From: Pelomonas sp047654785
GTDB taxonomy: Bacteria; Pseudomonadota; Gammaproteobacteria; Burkholderiales; Burkholderiaceae_C
Length of the DNA stretch: 64,000 nt
Assembly: GCF_047654785.1 (NCBI RefSeq)
Contig: NZ_JASGKQ010000003.1
Coordinates: forward strand, 1,984,001 to 2,048,000
Reading direction: 5' to 3'
A model generated the notes under the pieces. That model did no database searches. It saw nothing but the letters and a program-made list of their open reading frames with translations, and had not been told where the DNA came from. The first letter of the stretch is position 1. Every line of letters begins with the position of its first letter. Positions 36,139 through 44,180 of this stretch are shown one piece after another. A program made the position numbers and the translations under genes.

Positions 36139-37287
36139 TCAGGCCTCGGGCGGCCGCGTGGCGCCGGGGGCGGCCTCTTGCACGGGTTCCTGCGCCGCGT
36201 CCCGCGCGGCGTCTTCCGCCGCCTCCTCGCGCGCGCTGGCGAACAGGTCCCAGGCCACCATGAACATCGCCGCGATGACCGGGCCGATGACGAAGCCGTT
36301 GATGCCGAACACCGCCATGCCGCCGATGGTGGAGATCAGCACCAGGTAGTCGGGCATCTGCGTGTCCTTGCCCACCAGCAGCGGGCGCAGCAGGTTGTCC
36401 ACCAGGCCGATCACCAGCACGCCGTAGGCGATCAGCACCACGCCCTGCCAGACCGCGCCCGTCACCAGGAAGTAGACGGCCACCGGCAGCCAGATCAGCC
36501 CGGCGCCGATGGCCGGCAGCAGCGACAGAAAGCCCATCAGCACCGCCCACAGCAGCGCGCCCTTGATGTCGAAGAACCAGAACGCCAGGCCGCCCAGCGC
36601 GCCCTGCGTGGCCGCCACCAGGATGTTGCCCTTGACGGTGGCGCGGATCACGGTGATGAACTTCTCCGCCAGGTGCCGGCGGTGCGCGGGCGCCAGCGGC
36701 ACGGCCGCGCGGATGCGGCGGCTCAGGGCCGCGCCGTCGCGCAGCAGGAAGAACGCGAGGTACAGCATGACGAAGAAGCCGACGACGAAGTCCAGCGCGT
36801 TCTGGCCCATGCTGTAGGCATAGGTGGCGATCGCCTGGCTGCCGCGCCCGACGGCATCGGCGATGCGGGACTGCAGCTCGTTGAAGTCCGTCAGCCCGAA
36901 CTGCTCCAGCAGGCCGTGCGCCCAGCCCGGCAGCACGGTCACCACCTGCTCGAAGTAGCGCGCGAAATTGGTCTCGCCGGACTGCACGCGCTGGTACAGC
37001 GCCGCGCCCTCCCGGACCAGCGTGCCGGTCAGCAGCGCCAGCGGCAGCACCCCCATCAGCACGACGATGCCCAGCGTCGCCAGCGCCGCCAGCGTGCGCC
37101 GCCGCGGCCAGCGGCGCAGCAGCCGGGTGTGGACCGGCGTGAAGACGATGGCGATCACCGCGCCCCAGAACACCGCGCCGCCGAACGGCAGCAGGATCCA
37201 CAGGAAGGCCGCGCTGACCGCGAGCAGCAGCGCCATGAAGGCCCTGTTCTCCAGGACCGGCGAGGTGGCGAAGTGCTTGAATTTCAT
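36139..37287 (-). CDS. AI-2E family transporter (UPF0118/PerM)
   Basis: This 382-aa membrane protein starts MKFKHFATSPVLENRAF. It has paired N-terminal helices, a long periplasmic-type region (QSGETNFARYFEQVV) and the family signature at DNLLRPLLVGKDTQMPDYLV followed by ISTIGGMAVFGINGF. The C-terminal tail is acidic/Ala-rich. Family members include TqsA, an autoinducer-2 exporter, and Na+/H+ antiporters; the role here is not determined. Confidence 0.9.
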   Translation of the reverse strand: MKFKHFATSPVLENRAFMALLLAVSAAFLWILLPFGGAVFWGAVIAIVFTPVHTRLLRRWPRRRTLAALATLGIVVLMGVLPLALLTGTLVREGAALYQRVQSGETNFARYFEQVVTVLPGWAHGLLEQFGLTDFNELQSRIADAVGRGSQAIATYAYSMGQNALDFVVGFFVMLYLAFFLLRDGAALSRRIRAAVPLAPAHRRHLAEKFITVIRATVKGNILVAATQGALGGLAFWFFDIKGALLWAVLMGFLSLLPAIGAGLIWLPVAVYFLVTGAVWQGVVLIAYGVLVIGLVDNLLRPLLVGKDTQMPDYLVLISTIGGMAVFGINGFVIGPVIAAMFMVAWDLFASAREEAAEDAARDAAQEPVQEAAPGATRPPEA

Positions 37288-37357
37288 GGCGCGCGGCGGG
37301 TCGGCCCCCAGGCGGGGCGGTGCCGCATGGTACGGGTCCGCGGGCCGCGGGCGCCGC

Positions 37358-38611
37358 TCAGGCGGCCGCCGCCACCGGCCGGCGCGCCAGCCCCAGCCCC
37401 ACCAGGCCGGCCGACGCGATGCCCAGCAGCAGCGCCACCGCCGCGCCGCCGAAGATGCCCAGCGCATGGCCTCGGTCCATCAGCGCGCCGAACACCGGCG
37501 CCGCGACGGCGAAGCCCACGTCCAGGCCCGAGTACACCGTGCCGTAGACGCGGCCCGTGGCGCCCGGCGGCGCGGCGCGCTTGATGAGCATGTCGCGCGA
37601 CGGGCCGGCCACGCCGGTGCCAAAGCCCGCCAGCGCCGCGACGACCGCCGCCGCGGTGCCGGGCAGCAGGCCGCTGGCCGTCAGCGCCAGCAGCGCGGCG
37701 GCGAACGCCATCGCGGCGGCGATGGTCCGCTCCAGCCGCTCGGCGCGGGCGACCAGGAAGCCGCCGCACACCATGCCCGCCGCGCCGGCCAGCATGTAGC
37801 CGGTGACGACGTAGGCGGTCAGCGCGGCCGGCAGGCCGTAGGCCTTCTGCAGCGCGGGGCTGGCGAAGCTCTGGATGGCCGACAGCGCCGCCGTCGTCCA
37901 GAAGAAGAACGAGAAGCACAGCCACACCGAGGGCAGCTTCAGGAAGGCCATCGGATGCTCCAGCTTCGCGCCGGGCGCGGGCTTGGCATGGCTCCAGGTG
38001 CCCTGGCGGTCGTCGATGGCGTCGCGCTGCCAGTACGCCAGCGCGATGACGGCCAGCGCCAACAGCGCCGTGCCGGCGCAGGCCAGGCGCCAGTTGCCCG
38101 TGGCCTCGGCGATGCCGATCGAGAACACCGGCGCCAGCCCCCAGCCCAGGTTGCCGCTGATGCCGTGCACCGAGAACGCATGGCCCAGGCGCGGCGGCGA
38201 CACGCGCTTGTTCAGGATGGTGAAGTCCGCCGGGTGCATGGGCGCATTGCCCACACCGGCCAGCGCCGCCGCCAGCATCAGCCCGCCGAAGCCCTGCGCC
38301 AGCCCGGCCGCCACCGCGCCGAGGAAGAAGAAACCCATCGCCATGAACAGCACCGGCCGCGCGCCCACCCGGTCGACGACGAAGCCGGACAGCGCCTGCC
38401 CGACGCCGGAGATGACGAAGAAGGTCGTCACCAGCAGGCCCAGCTCCGAGTACGTCAGCCCGAACGCCTGGATGAACGCCGGGAACAGCGGCGGCAGCAG
38501 CATGTGGAAGAAGTGCGAGGTGCCATGCGCGACGCCGATGGTGGAGAGGGTGGCGATGTCGCGCCGGCGCTGGCGGCCGGCGTCCGGCGGGGAGGCGGGG
38601 GAGGTGTCCAT
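37358..38611 (-). CDS. MFS transporter
   Basis: The 417-aa product starts MDTSPASPPDAGRQRRRDI and has about 12 membrane segments with a central loop near residue 200. It starts with IGVAHGTSHFFHMLLPPLFP and has RVGARPVLFMAMG between helices 2 and 3. The substrate is unknown. It is divergent from the AraC-type regulator 70 bp away, which may control it. Confidence 0.9.
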   Translation of the reverse strand: MDTSPASPPDAGRQRRRDIATLSTIGVAHGTSHFFHMLLPPLFPAFIQAFGLTYSELGLLVTTFFVISGVGQALSGFVVDRVGARPVLFMAMGFFFLGAVAAGLAQGFGGLMLAAALAGVGNAPMHPADFTILNKRVSPPRLGHAFSVHGISGNLGWGLAPVFSIGIAEATGNWRLACAGTALLALAVIALAYWQRDAIDDRQGTWSHAKPAPGAKLEHPMAFLKLPSVWLCFSFFFWTTAALSAIQSFASPALQKAYGLPAALTAYVVTGYMLAGAAGMVCGGFLVARAERLERTIAAAMAFAAALLALTASGLLPGTAAAVVAALAGFGTGVAGPSRDMLIKRAAPPGATGRVYGTVYSGLDVGFAVAAPVFGALMDRGHALGIFGGAAVALLLGIASAGLVGLGLARRPVAAAA

Positions 38612-38681
38612 GGGCGCCACTCTAGGAAAACGCCGGCCGGCGCAGTTACGATGGTTCGTCAAGTTCTATCGGAATCCGGCC

Positions 38682-39491
38682 ATGGCCAGCGGCAAAAGCT
38701 TCCCCGCCATCTCGCCCGAGCGCTTCGCGCCCACGCCGGAGCGCCCGCTGCGCGCCAAGTCCCGCGTGCTGGAACACCTCGCCGACATCCAGCCGCACCG
38801 CCACGACTGGGCGCAGCTGGTGTTCTCGATGACCGGCGCCGTGCGCGTCAGCACCGAAGCGTCCACCTACATCGTGCCGCCGTCGCGCGCGGTGTGGATC
38901 CCGCCGGGGCTGGTCCACGCGGTGACGGCCATCGAGCAGTGCGACCTGCGCACGCTGTACCTCGGACCGGCGCTGCTGGCCGGCGAGGCCTGGCGGGTGG
39001 GCCGGGTGCTGGAGGTGTCGCCGCTGCTGCGCGAGCTGGTGCTGGCCCTGCCCGCCCTGCCCGACCCAACGCCGGCCGAGAGCGCCGCCGACGCGGCGCG
39101 GCGCACCGGAATCGAGGCGCTGCTGCTGATCGAGCTGCAGCGCGCCCGCCCGCTGCCGCTGGGCGTGGCGCTGCCGCGGGACGCGCGCCTGCGCCGGCTC
39201 TGCGAGGCCATGCTGCAGGAGCCCGGCCGCCACGCCGGGCTGGAGGACTGGGCGCTGGAGGCCGGCGCCAGCCCGCGCACGCTGAGCCGGCTGTTCCGCG
39301 AGCAGCTGGGCACCAGCTTCGCGCAATGGCGCTCGCAGCTGCTGCTGGCGCATGCGCTGACGCTGGCCGCCCGCGGCCGGCCGATGAGCCACATCGCCGC
39401 CGAGCTGGGCTATGCCAGCGCCAGCGCCTTCACCGCGATGGTGACGCGCACGGTCGGCATGCCGCCGAGCCGCTTCTTCGCCGAGGCGTGA
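38682..39491 (+). CDS. AraC-family regulator with cupin sensor domain
   Basis: The 269-aa protein has an N-terminal cupin (HRHDWAQLVFSMTGAVRVST, VPPSRAVWIPPGLVHAVTA) and a C-terminal pair of helix-turn-helix motifs (LEDWALEAGASPRTLSRLF, MSHIAAELGYASASAFTAMV). Adjacent, divergent MFS gene suggests it regulates an exporter, a layout seen for RhaS/NimR-like regulators. The inducer is unknown. Confidence 0.9.
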   Translation: MASGKSFPAISPERFAPTPERPLRAKSRVLEHLADIQPHRHDWAQLVFSMTGAVRVSTEASTYIVPPSRAVWIPPGLVHAVTAIEQCDLRTLYLGPALLAGEAWRVGRVLEVSPLLRELVLALPALPDPTPAESAADAARRTGIEALLLIELQRARPLPLGVALPRDARLRRLCEAMLQEPGRHAGLEDWALEAGASPRTLSRLFREQLGTSFAQWRSQLLLAHALTLAARGRPMSHIAAELGYASASAFTAMVTRTVGMPPSRFFAEA

Positions 39492-39513
39492 TGGCGGCGG
39501 CGCGGCGCGCCGG

Positions 39514-40353
39514 TCAGCGGTAGCGCTGCAGCAGGCGCGCCAGGTCGCCGTGCTCGGCCACCGCGTGCAGCGCCCGCAGCAGCCGCGCGGGCGCCAGCCG
39601 GGTGTGGCCGCCCAGCAGGCAGTACACCGGCGTCTGGCTCACCACCTGCAGCGACCGCAGCGCCTCGGCCGGCGGCCGGCCGCGGTTGAACTGCGCGAGC
39701 ACGAGCCGGTCCACCACCGCGACGGGCATGCGGCCGCGCGCCAGCTTCTCCAGCACGGCGTTCTGGGTGCCGGCGTCGTCGCGCACCAGCTGGCCGCCGT
39801 CGAACAGCGGCCCCAGCTCCTGGTAGCGGTAGCCCAGCACCGTGCCCACGCGCAGGCCGCGCTGGGCGGCCAGGTCCAGCGGCGCCCGGCGGCCGGGGCC
39901 GGGCGCCACGGCCAGCACGTCCTCCAGCACCAGCAGCGGCGGGCCGAGGCGCCCGGCCGGCAGCGGCTGGGCCAGCCACTTGGGGCTCATCAGGCACATC
40001 AGGTCGGCCTCGCCGGCGTGCAGGGCCTCCTGCGTGCGCTTCGGCGGCAGCATCAGGTAGACCGGCCGCGCGCCGGCGGCCTGCGCGACGCGCTCCATCA
40101 GCTCGAAGGCCAGGCCGCCGACGGGGCGGCCGCCGCGCAGCTCCAGGTAGGGCGGCGCCCAGTCCTCGCCGACGATGAAGCGCAGCGTCGGCCGGTCCGG
40201 CGGCGCGCTGGCCGGCGCGTCCGGCGCCGCGCGGGCGGCCGCGAGCCCGCCGCACGCCGCCAGCAGCAGCCACGCCGCCCGCCACCGTGCGGGCTTCGCG
40301 GCGGCACCGCCAATCCGGCCGCCACCCGACGGACAATCCACACCCCTTGCCAT
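39514..40353 (-). CDS. Orphan periplasmic substrate-binding protein (SBP_bac_3 type)
   Basis: The 279-aa product starts MARGVDCPSGGGRIGG and has a hydrophobic export segment AAWLLLAACGGLAAARA. The mature part begins TLRFIVGEDWAPPYLELRGG, then GGLAFELMERVAQAAG, typical of amino-acid-type binding proteins, and it ends in a C-terminal helix LLRALHAVAEHGDLARLLQ. No transporter subunits are adjacent. It is convergent with the AraC gene and divergent from nadA. Confidence 0.82.
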   Translation of the reverse strand: MARGVDCPSGGGRIGGAAAKPARWRAAWLLLAACGGLAAARAAPDAPASAPPDRPTLRFIVGEDWAPPYLELRGGRPVGGLAFELMERVAQAAGARPVYLMLPPKRTQEALHAGEADLMCLMSPKWLAQPLPAGRLGPPLLVLEDVLAVAPGPGRRAPLDLAAQRGLRVGTVLGYRYQELGPLFDGGQLVRDDAGTQNAVLEKLARGRMPVAVVDRLVLAQFNRGRPPAEALRSLQVVSQTPVYCLLGGHTRLAPARLLRALHAVAEHGDLARLLQRYR

Positions 40354-40417
40354 GCCGCGAGTGTAGGGAGCCCCCGGCGACCGACGCGCGACGCGGCCCC
40401 ACTGGAAAGACCGCCCG

Positions 40418-41518
40418 ATGGACACACAGCTGTTCGACTACACCAAGCAGGACGCGGCCGGCGCCTGCTCCACCGCGCATGCCTGGGCCAAGGTGCCCGC
40501 GCCGCTGTCGCCCGGCGAGCGCCACGCGCTGGCCGACCGCGCCCGCGCCCTGCTGAAGCGGCACGACGCCGTGCTCGTCGCCCACTACTACGTGGACGGC
40601 CTGCTGCAGGACCTGGCGCTGGAGACCGGCGGCATCGTGTCCGACTCGCTGGAGATGGCCCGCTTCGGCCGCGACCACGCGGCGCAGACGCTGGTCGTGG
40701 CCGGCGTGCGCTTCATGGGCGAGACGGCCAAGATCCTGAGTCCCGAGAAGCGCGTGCTGATGCCCGACCTGGACGCCACCTGCTCGCTGGACCTGGGCTG
40801 CCCGGCCGACGATTTCGCCGCCTTCTGCGACGCCCACCCGGACCGCCAGGTGGTCGTCTACGCCAACACCAGCGCCGCCGTGAAGGCCCGCGCCGACTGG
40901 ATGGTGACCAGCTCCTGCGCGCTGGAGATCGTCGGCGACCTGCATGCCCGGGGCCAGAAGGTCCTGTGGGCGCCCGACCGGCACCTCGGCCGCTACATCC
41001 AGGAGCAGACCGGCGCGGACATGCTGATGTGGAACGGCGCCTGCATCGTCCACGACGAGTTCCGCGGCCTGGAACTGGAGCTGCTGCGCGAGCAGCACCC
41101 GGACGCGCTCATCCTGGTCCATCCCGAGTCGCCGCGCAGCGTCGTCGAGCAGGCCGACGTGGTGGGCTCCACGTCGGCGCTGATCAAGGCCGTCGTCGAG
41201 GGCACGGCGCAGCAGTACATCGTCGCCACCGACAACGGCATCCTGCACCGCATGCGCCAGCTCGCGCCGGGCAAGACGCTGATCGAGGCGCCCACCGCCG
41301 GCAACAGCGCCACCTGCAAGAGCTGCGCGCACTGCCCGTGGATGGCGATGAACGGGCTGGCCAACCTCGTCGATTGCCTGGAAAGCGGCGAGCCGCAGAT
41401 CCACGTGGACGAAGCCGTCCGCGTGAAGGCGCAGCGCTGCATCACGCGCATGCTGGATTTCACGGCCGCCCGCAAAGCGGCGGCCTCGGGCATGACGCCG
41501 GGCATCGGCGCCGCCTGA
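40418..41518 (+). CDS. nadA: Quinolinate synthase A
   Basis: This 366-aa iron-sulfur enzyme condenses iminoaspartate with dihydroxyacetone phosphate to quinolinate, in de novo NAD synthesis. The three cluster-ligand cysteines are visible: Cys122 in DATCSLDLGCP, Cys167 in SSCALE and the C-terminal group in TCKSCAHCPWMAMN (300-306). VAHYYVDGLLQDLALE and VVYANTSAAVKA are also typical. It lies 0.9 kb from nadB, which is on the other strand. No NAD-binding riboswitch is apparent in the 64-bp upstream gap. Confidence 0.96.
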   Translation: MDTQLFDYTKQDAAGACSTAHAWAKVPAPLSPGERHALADRARALLKRHDAVLVAHYYVDGLLQDLALETGGIVSDSLEMARFGRDHAAQTLVVAGVRFMGETAKILSPEKRVLMPDLDATCSLDLGCPADDFAAFCDAHPDRQVVVYANTSAAVKARADWMVTSSCALEIVGDLHARGQKVLWAPDRHLGRYIQEQTGADMLMWNGACIVHDEFRGLELELLREQHPDALILVHPESPRSVVEQADVVGSTSALIKAVVEGTAQQYIVATDNGILHRMRQLAPGKTLIEAPTAGNSATCKSCAHCPWMAMNGLANLVDCLESGEPQIHVDEAVRVKAQRCITRMLDFTAARKAAASGMTPGIGAA

Positions 41519-41571
41519 ACGCGGCCCGAGGCGCGCTATAACCCGGCCACCGATCCACGAGGCCCGCCACC

Positions 41572-41862
41572 ATGACCGCCGACTTCAGCACCCTCTACAA
41601 CCACCACGAGCGCGAGGTCTTCGCGGCGGTGCTCGAGGCGTCCGCCCACCACCCCGACATCGCCGCCAACGGCGACCTGCTGTGCGACGTGGCCTGCGTG
41701 GCGCTGAACCGCCTGCCGCCGCGCTACATCCGCCACGAGGTGGACTTCAGCTTCTACCTGACCGCCAACGAACGCAACGAGATCGACGCCGCCATCGCCG
41801 AGGCCGTGGGCTACGCCTTCGACTTCGTGCGGGCGCGCACGGCGCTGCGGGCACGCAAATGA
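41572..41862 (+). CDS. ComFB-family (late competence protein-like) protein
   Basis: This 96-aa protein reads YNHHEREVFAAVLEASAHHP, then CDVACVALNRLPPRYIRHEV and DFSFYLT, the ComFB domain pattern. Function is not established; in cyanobacteria some relatives bind cyclic nucleotides. It is 53 bp after nadA on the same strand. Confidence 0.85.
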   Translation: MTADFSTLYNHHEREVFAAVLEASAHHPDIAANGDLLCDVACVALNRLPPRYIRHEVDFSFYLTANERNEIDAAIAEAVGYAFDFVRARTALRARK

Positions 41863-41875
41863 CCGCGGCCGACGC

Positions 41876-42193
41876 TCAGCCGACCCGGATGAAGCGCCGC
41901 TGCCCGATTTGCCCCAGGGCCGACTGAAGCGCAGGCACCAGCGCCATCAACACGGCGAGTTCGTTGGAGTGGGCCTCCAGCACGATCACGGGCAGCGGCA
42001 GCGCGGCTTCGTGCTGCTGGTAGGGCAGGTTCTTGTCCACGGTGACGAGCGCATCGAAATCGTCGGCGGCCAACGCGAGCAGCCGGCCGTTCTTGACGCC
42101 CGACCAGCCCATCTGCACCACCGTCGAGACCGCATGGCCGGTCAGCGCCCGCGCCAGCCGTGCCGGCACGCACTCGTCAAGCAGCAGGCGCAT
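41876..42193 (-). CDS. DUF5615 PIN-like protein, putative toxin
   Basis: The 105-aa product has MRLLLDECVPARLARALTGH with acidic residues Asp6-Glu7 and DALVTVDKNLPYQQH, the PIN-like metal-binding layout of DUF5615 (also known as Mut7-C-like). It overlaps the DUF433 gene by 17 bp. The pair is widely regarded as a VapBC-like toxin-antitoxin module; ribonuclease activity is inferred. Confidence 0.85.
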   Translation of the reverse strand: MRLLLDECVPARLARALTGHAVSTVVQMGWSGVKNGRLLALAADDFDALVTVDKNLPYQQHEAALPLPVIVLEAHSNELAVLMALVPALQSALGQIGQRRFIRVG

Positions 42194-42401
42194 CGGCCAC
42201 CAGATGCAGGCGTGCGGCCTCCAGCACGGCGATGGCCTGCGTGCGGCTGATGCTGGGGAAGTCAGCCAGGAAGTCGTCCAGCGTCGAATCGCCTTCGAGG
42301 TAGTCGAACAAGTGCTTCACCGGCACCCGCGTACCGGCAAAGCAGGGCGCGCCGCTCATGACGTCGGGATCGCGGGAAACCGTGCGGCCATCCATGCTCA
42401 C
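42177..42401 (-). CDS. DUF433 protein, putative antitoxin
   Basis: The 74-aa protein has DPDVMSGAPCFAGTRVPVKH and a helix-turn-helix-like end (LADFPSISRTQAIAVLEAA), which is the DUF433 signature. ATG 42401 (MSMDGR) or 42395 is possible. It is upstream of and overlaps the DUF5615 gene, the usual antitoxin-first order. Confidence 0.87.
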   Translation of the reverse strand: MSMDGRTVSRDPDVMSGAPCFAGTRVPVKHLFDYLEGDSTLDDFLADFPSISRTQAIAVLEAARLHLVADAPAA

Positions 42402-42438
42402 CTCCAGGGCCTTGAGTCTATGCCGGGCCGCCCGCCGC

Positions 42439-44049
42439 TCAGCGCCGCCGCCGCTCGCTGATCAGCACGGTCGGGAAGCTCACCGGCAGCGTCTGCGGGT
42501 AGTCGCGGCTGTAGTGCAGGCCGCGGCTTTCGTGGCGCAGCAGCGCGGAGCGGACGATCAGTTCGGCGCAGTCGACGAGGTTGCGCAACTCCAGCAGGTC
42601 GCGCGTGACGCGGAAGTTGGCGTAGTAGTCGTCGATCTCGCTGCGCAGCAGCGCGATGCGGTGCAGCGCCCGCTCCAGCCGCTTGGTGGTGCGGACGATG
42701 CCGACGTAGTTCCACATCAGCAGGCGCAGCTCGTCCCAGTTGTGGGCGATGACGACCTGCTCGTCGGCGTTGTCCACCTGGCTCTCGTCCCAGGCCGGCA
42801 GCGGCGCGGCGGCCGGCGGCGGGGCCGCCAGGATGTCGGCCGCGCAGGTCTGCCCGAGCACGACGCATTCGAGCAGCGAGTTGCTGGCCAGCCGGTTCGC
42901 GCCGTGCAGGCCGGTGTAGCCCGTCTCGCCCACGGCGTACAGGCCCGGCAGGTCGCAGCGGCCGTTCAGGTCGGTCACCGCGCCGCCGCAGGTGAAATGC
43001 ACCGCCGGCACGACGGGGATGGGCTGGCGCGCGATGTCGATGCCCAGCTTCAGGCAGCGCGCGTGGATGGTCGGGAAGTGCTCGATGAGGAAGGCCTCGC
43101 CGAGATGCGTCGCGTCCAGCCACACATGGTCCAGGCCGTGCTTCTTCATCTCGAAGTCGATCGCGCGGGCGACGATGTCGCGCGGCGCCAGCTCCATGCG
43201 CTCGTCGTGCGCGGCCATGAAGCGGGTGCCCCCGAGATGTTCAGGCAGCTTCAGGTATGCGCCCTCGCCGCGCAGCGCCTCGGTGATCAGGAAGCTGCGC
43301 TCCTGCGGGTGGTAGAGGCAGGTCGGGTGGAACTGGATGAACTCCATGTTCGCCACCCGGCAGCCGGCGCGCCAGGCCATCGCGATGCCGTCGCCGGTGG
43401 AGGTGTCGGGGTTGGTGGTGTAGCGGTAGACCTTGCCGGCGCCGCCGGTGGCGAGCACGACGGCGCGCGCCGGCAGCGTCTCGACGCGCTGCGCGTCGAT
43501 GTCCAGCGCGTACACGCCGTAGACGCGCGGCGGCTCGTCGCGCTGCAGGTGGCGCGAGGTGACGAGGTCCACCGCCATCGAGCGCTCGCGCAGCGTGATG
43601 CCGGGGTGGCGGCGGGCCTCGGCCAGCAGTTGGTCGTGGATGGCCTTGCCGGTGGCGTCGGCCGCATGCGCGATGCGGCGCACCGCGTGGCCGCCCTCGC
43701 GCGTCAGGTGCAGGCCCAGCGGGCCGTCGTCGTCGGGCGTGAAGGGCACGCCCTGCTGCACCAGCCAGCCCACGGCCGCCGCGCTGCGCTCGGCGATGAA
43801 GCGGGCCGTGGCCTCGTCCACGAGGCCGGCGCCGGCGTCCTGGGTGTCGCGCACATGGCTCTCGATGCTGTCGTCGTTGCCGAGCACGCCGACGATGCCG
43901 CCCTGCGCCCAGGCGGTGGCGGCCTCGGTCAGCTCGCGCTTGGCGAGCACGACGACGGGCACCGTGTCGGCCAGGTGCAGGGCCACGGTGAGGCCGGCGA
44001 GGCCGGCGCCGATGATGACGACGGGGGAGGCTGGGGAGGCTGCGGTCAT
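42439..44049 (-). CDS. nadB: L-aspartate oxidase
   Basis: This 536-aa FAD enzyme oxidises aspartate to iminoaspartate for NadA. FAD-binding motif VVIIGAGLAGLTVALHLA is near the start, ELTEAATAWAQGGIVGVLG carries the substrate-loop signature, and HFTCGGAVTDLNGRCDLPGL, GETGYTGLHGANRLASNSLL are typical. The C-terminal helical domain is present. It is downstream of a 131-bp divergent region shared with the S9 peptidase gene, and read toward nadA. Confidence 0.95.
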   Translation of the reverse strand: MTAASPASPVVIIGAGLAGLTVALHLADTVPVVVLAKRELTEAATAWAQGGIVGVLGNDDSIESHVRDTQDAGAGLVDEATARFIAERSAAAVGWLVQQGVPFTPDDDGPLGLHLTREGGHAVRRIAHAADATGKAIHDQLLAEARRHPGITLRERSMAVDLVTSRHLQRDEPPRVYGVYALDIDAQRVETLPARAVVLATGGAGKVYRYTTNPDTSTGDGIAMAWRAGCRVANMEFIQFHPTCLYHPQERSFLITEALRGEGAYLKLPEHLGGTRFMAAHDERMELAPRDIVARAIDFEMKKHGLDHVWLDATHLGEAFLIEHFPTIHARCLKLGIDIARQPIPVVPAVHFTCGGAVTDLNGRCDLPGLYAVGETGYTGLHGANRLASNSLLECVVLGQTCAADILAAPPPAAAPLPAWDESQVDNADEQVVIAHNWDELRLLMWNYVGIVRTTKRLERALHRIALLRSEIDDYYANFRVTRDLLELRNLVDCAELIVRSALLRHESRGLHYSRDYPQTLPVSFPTVLISERRRR

Positions 44050-44180
44050 GGCGGGCGATTGTGCGGCAGCGCCGGCATGCCGGTGGCCAGGCGGGGATTG
44101 CGCTGGCGCGCAGCCGGGCGGCACCGGCCCTGCCCTATGCTCCGCGCCGCCAACGACGAAGCGTGCGGGAGGAAAGACAC

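Noticed and set aside
40354..40417. NAD-sensing riboswitch upstream of nadA
   Set aside because: The 64-bp gap is too short and shows no recognisable conserved fold.
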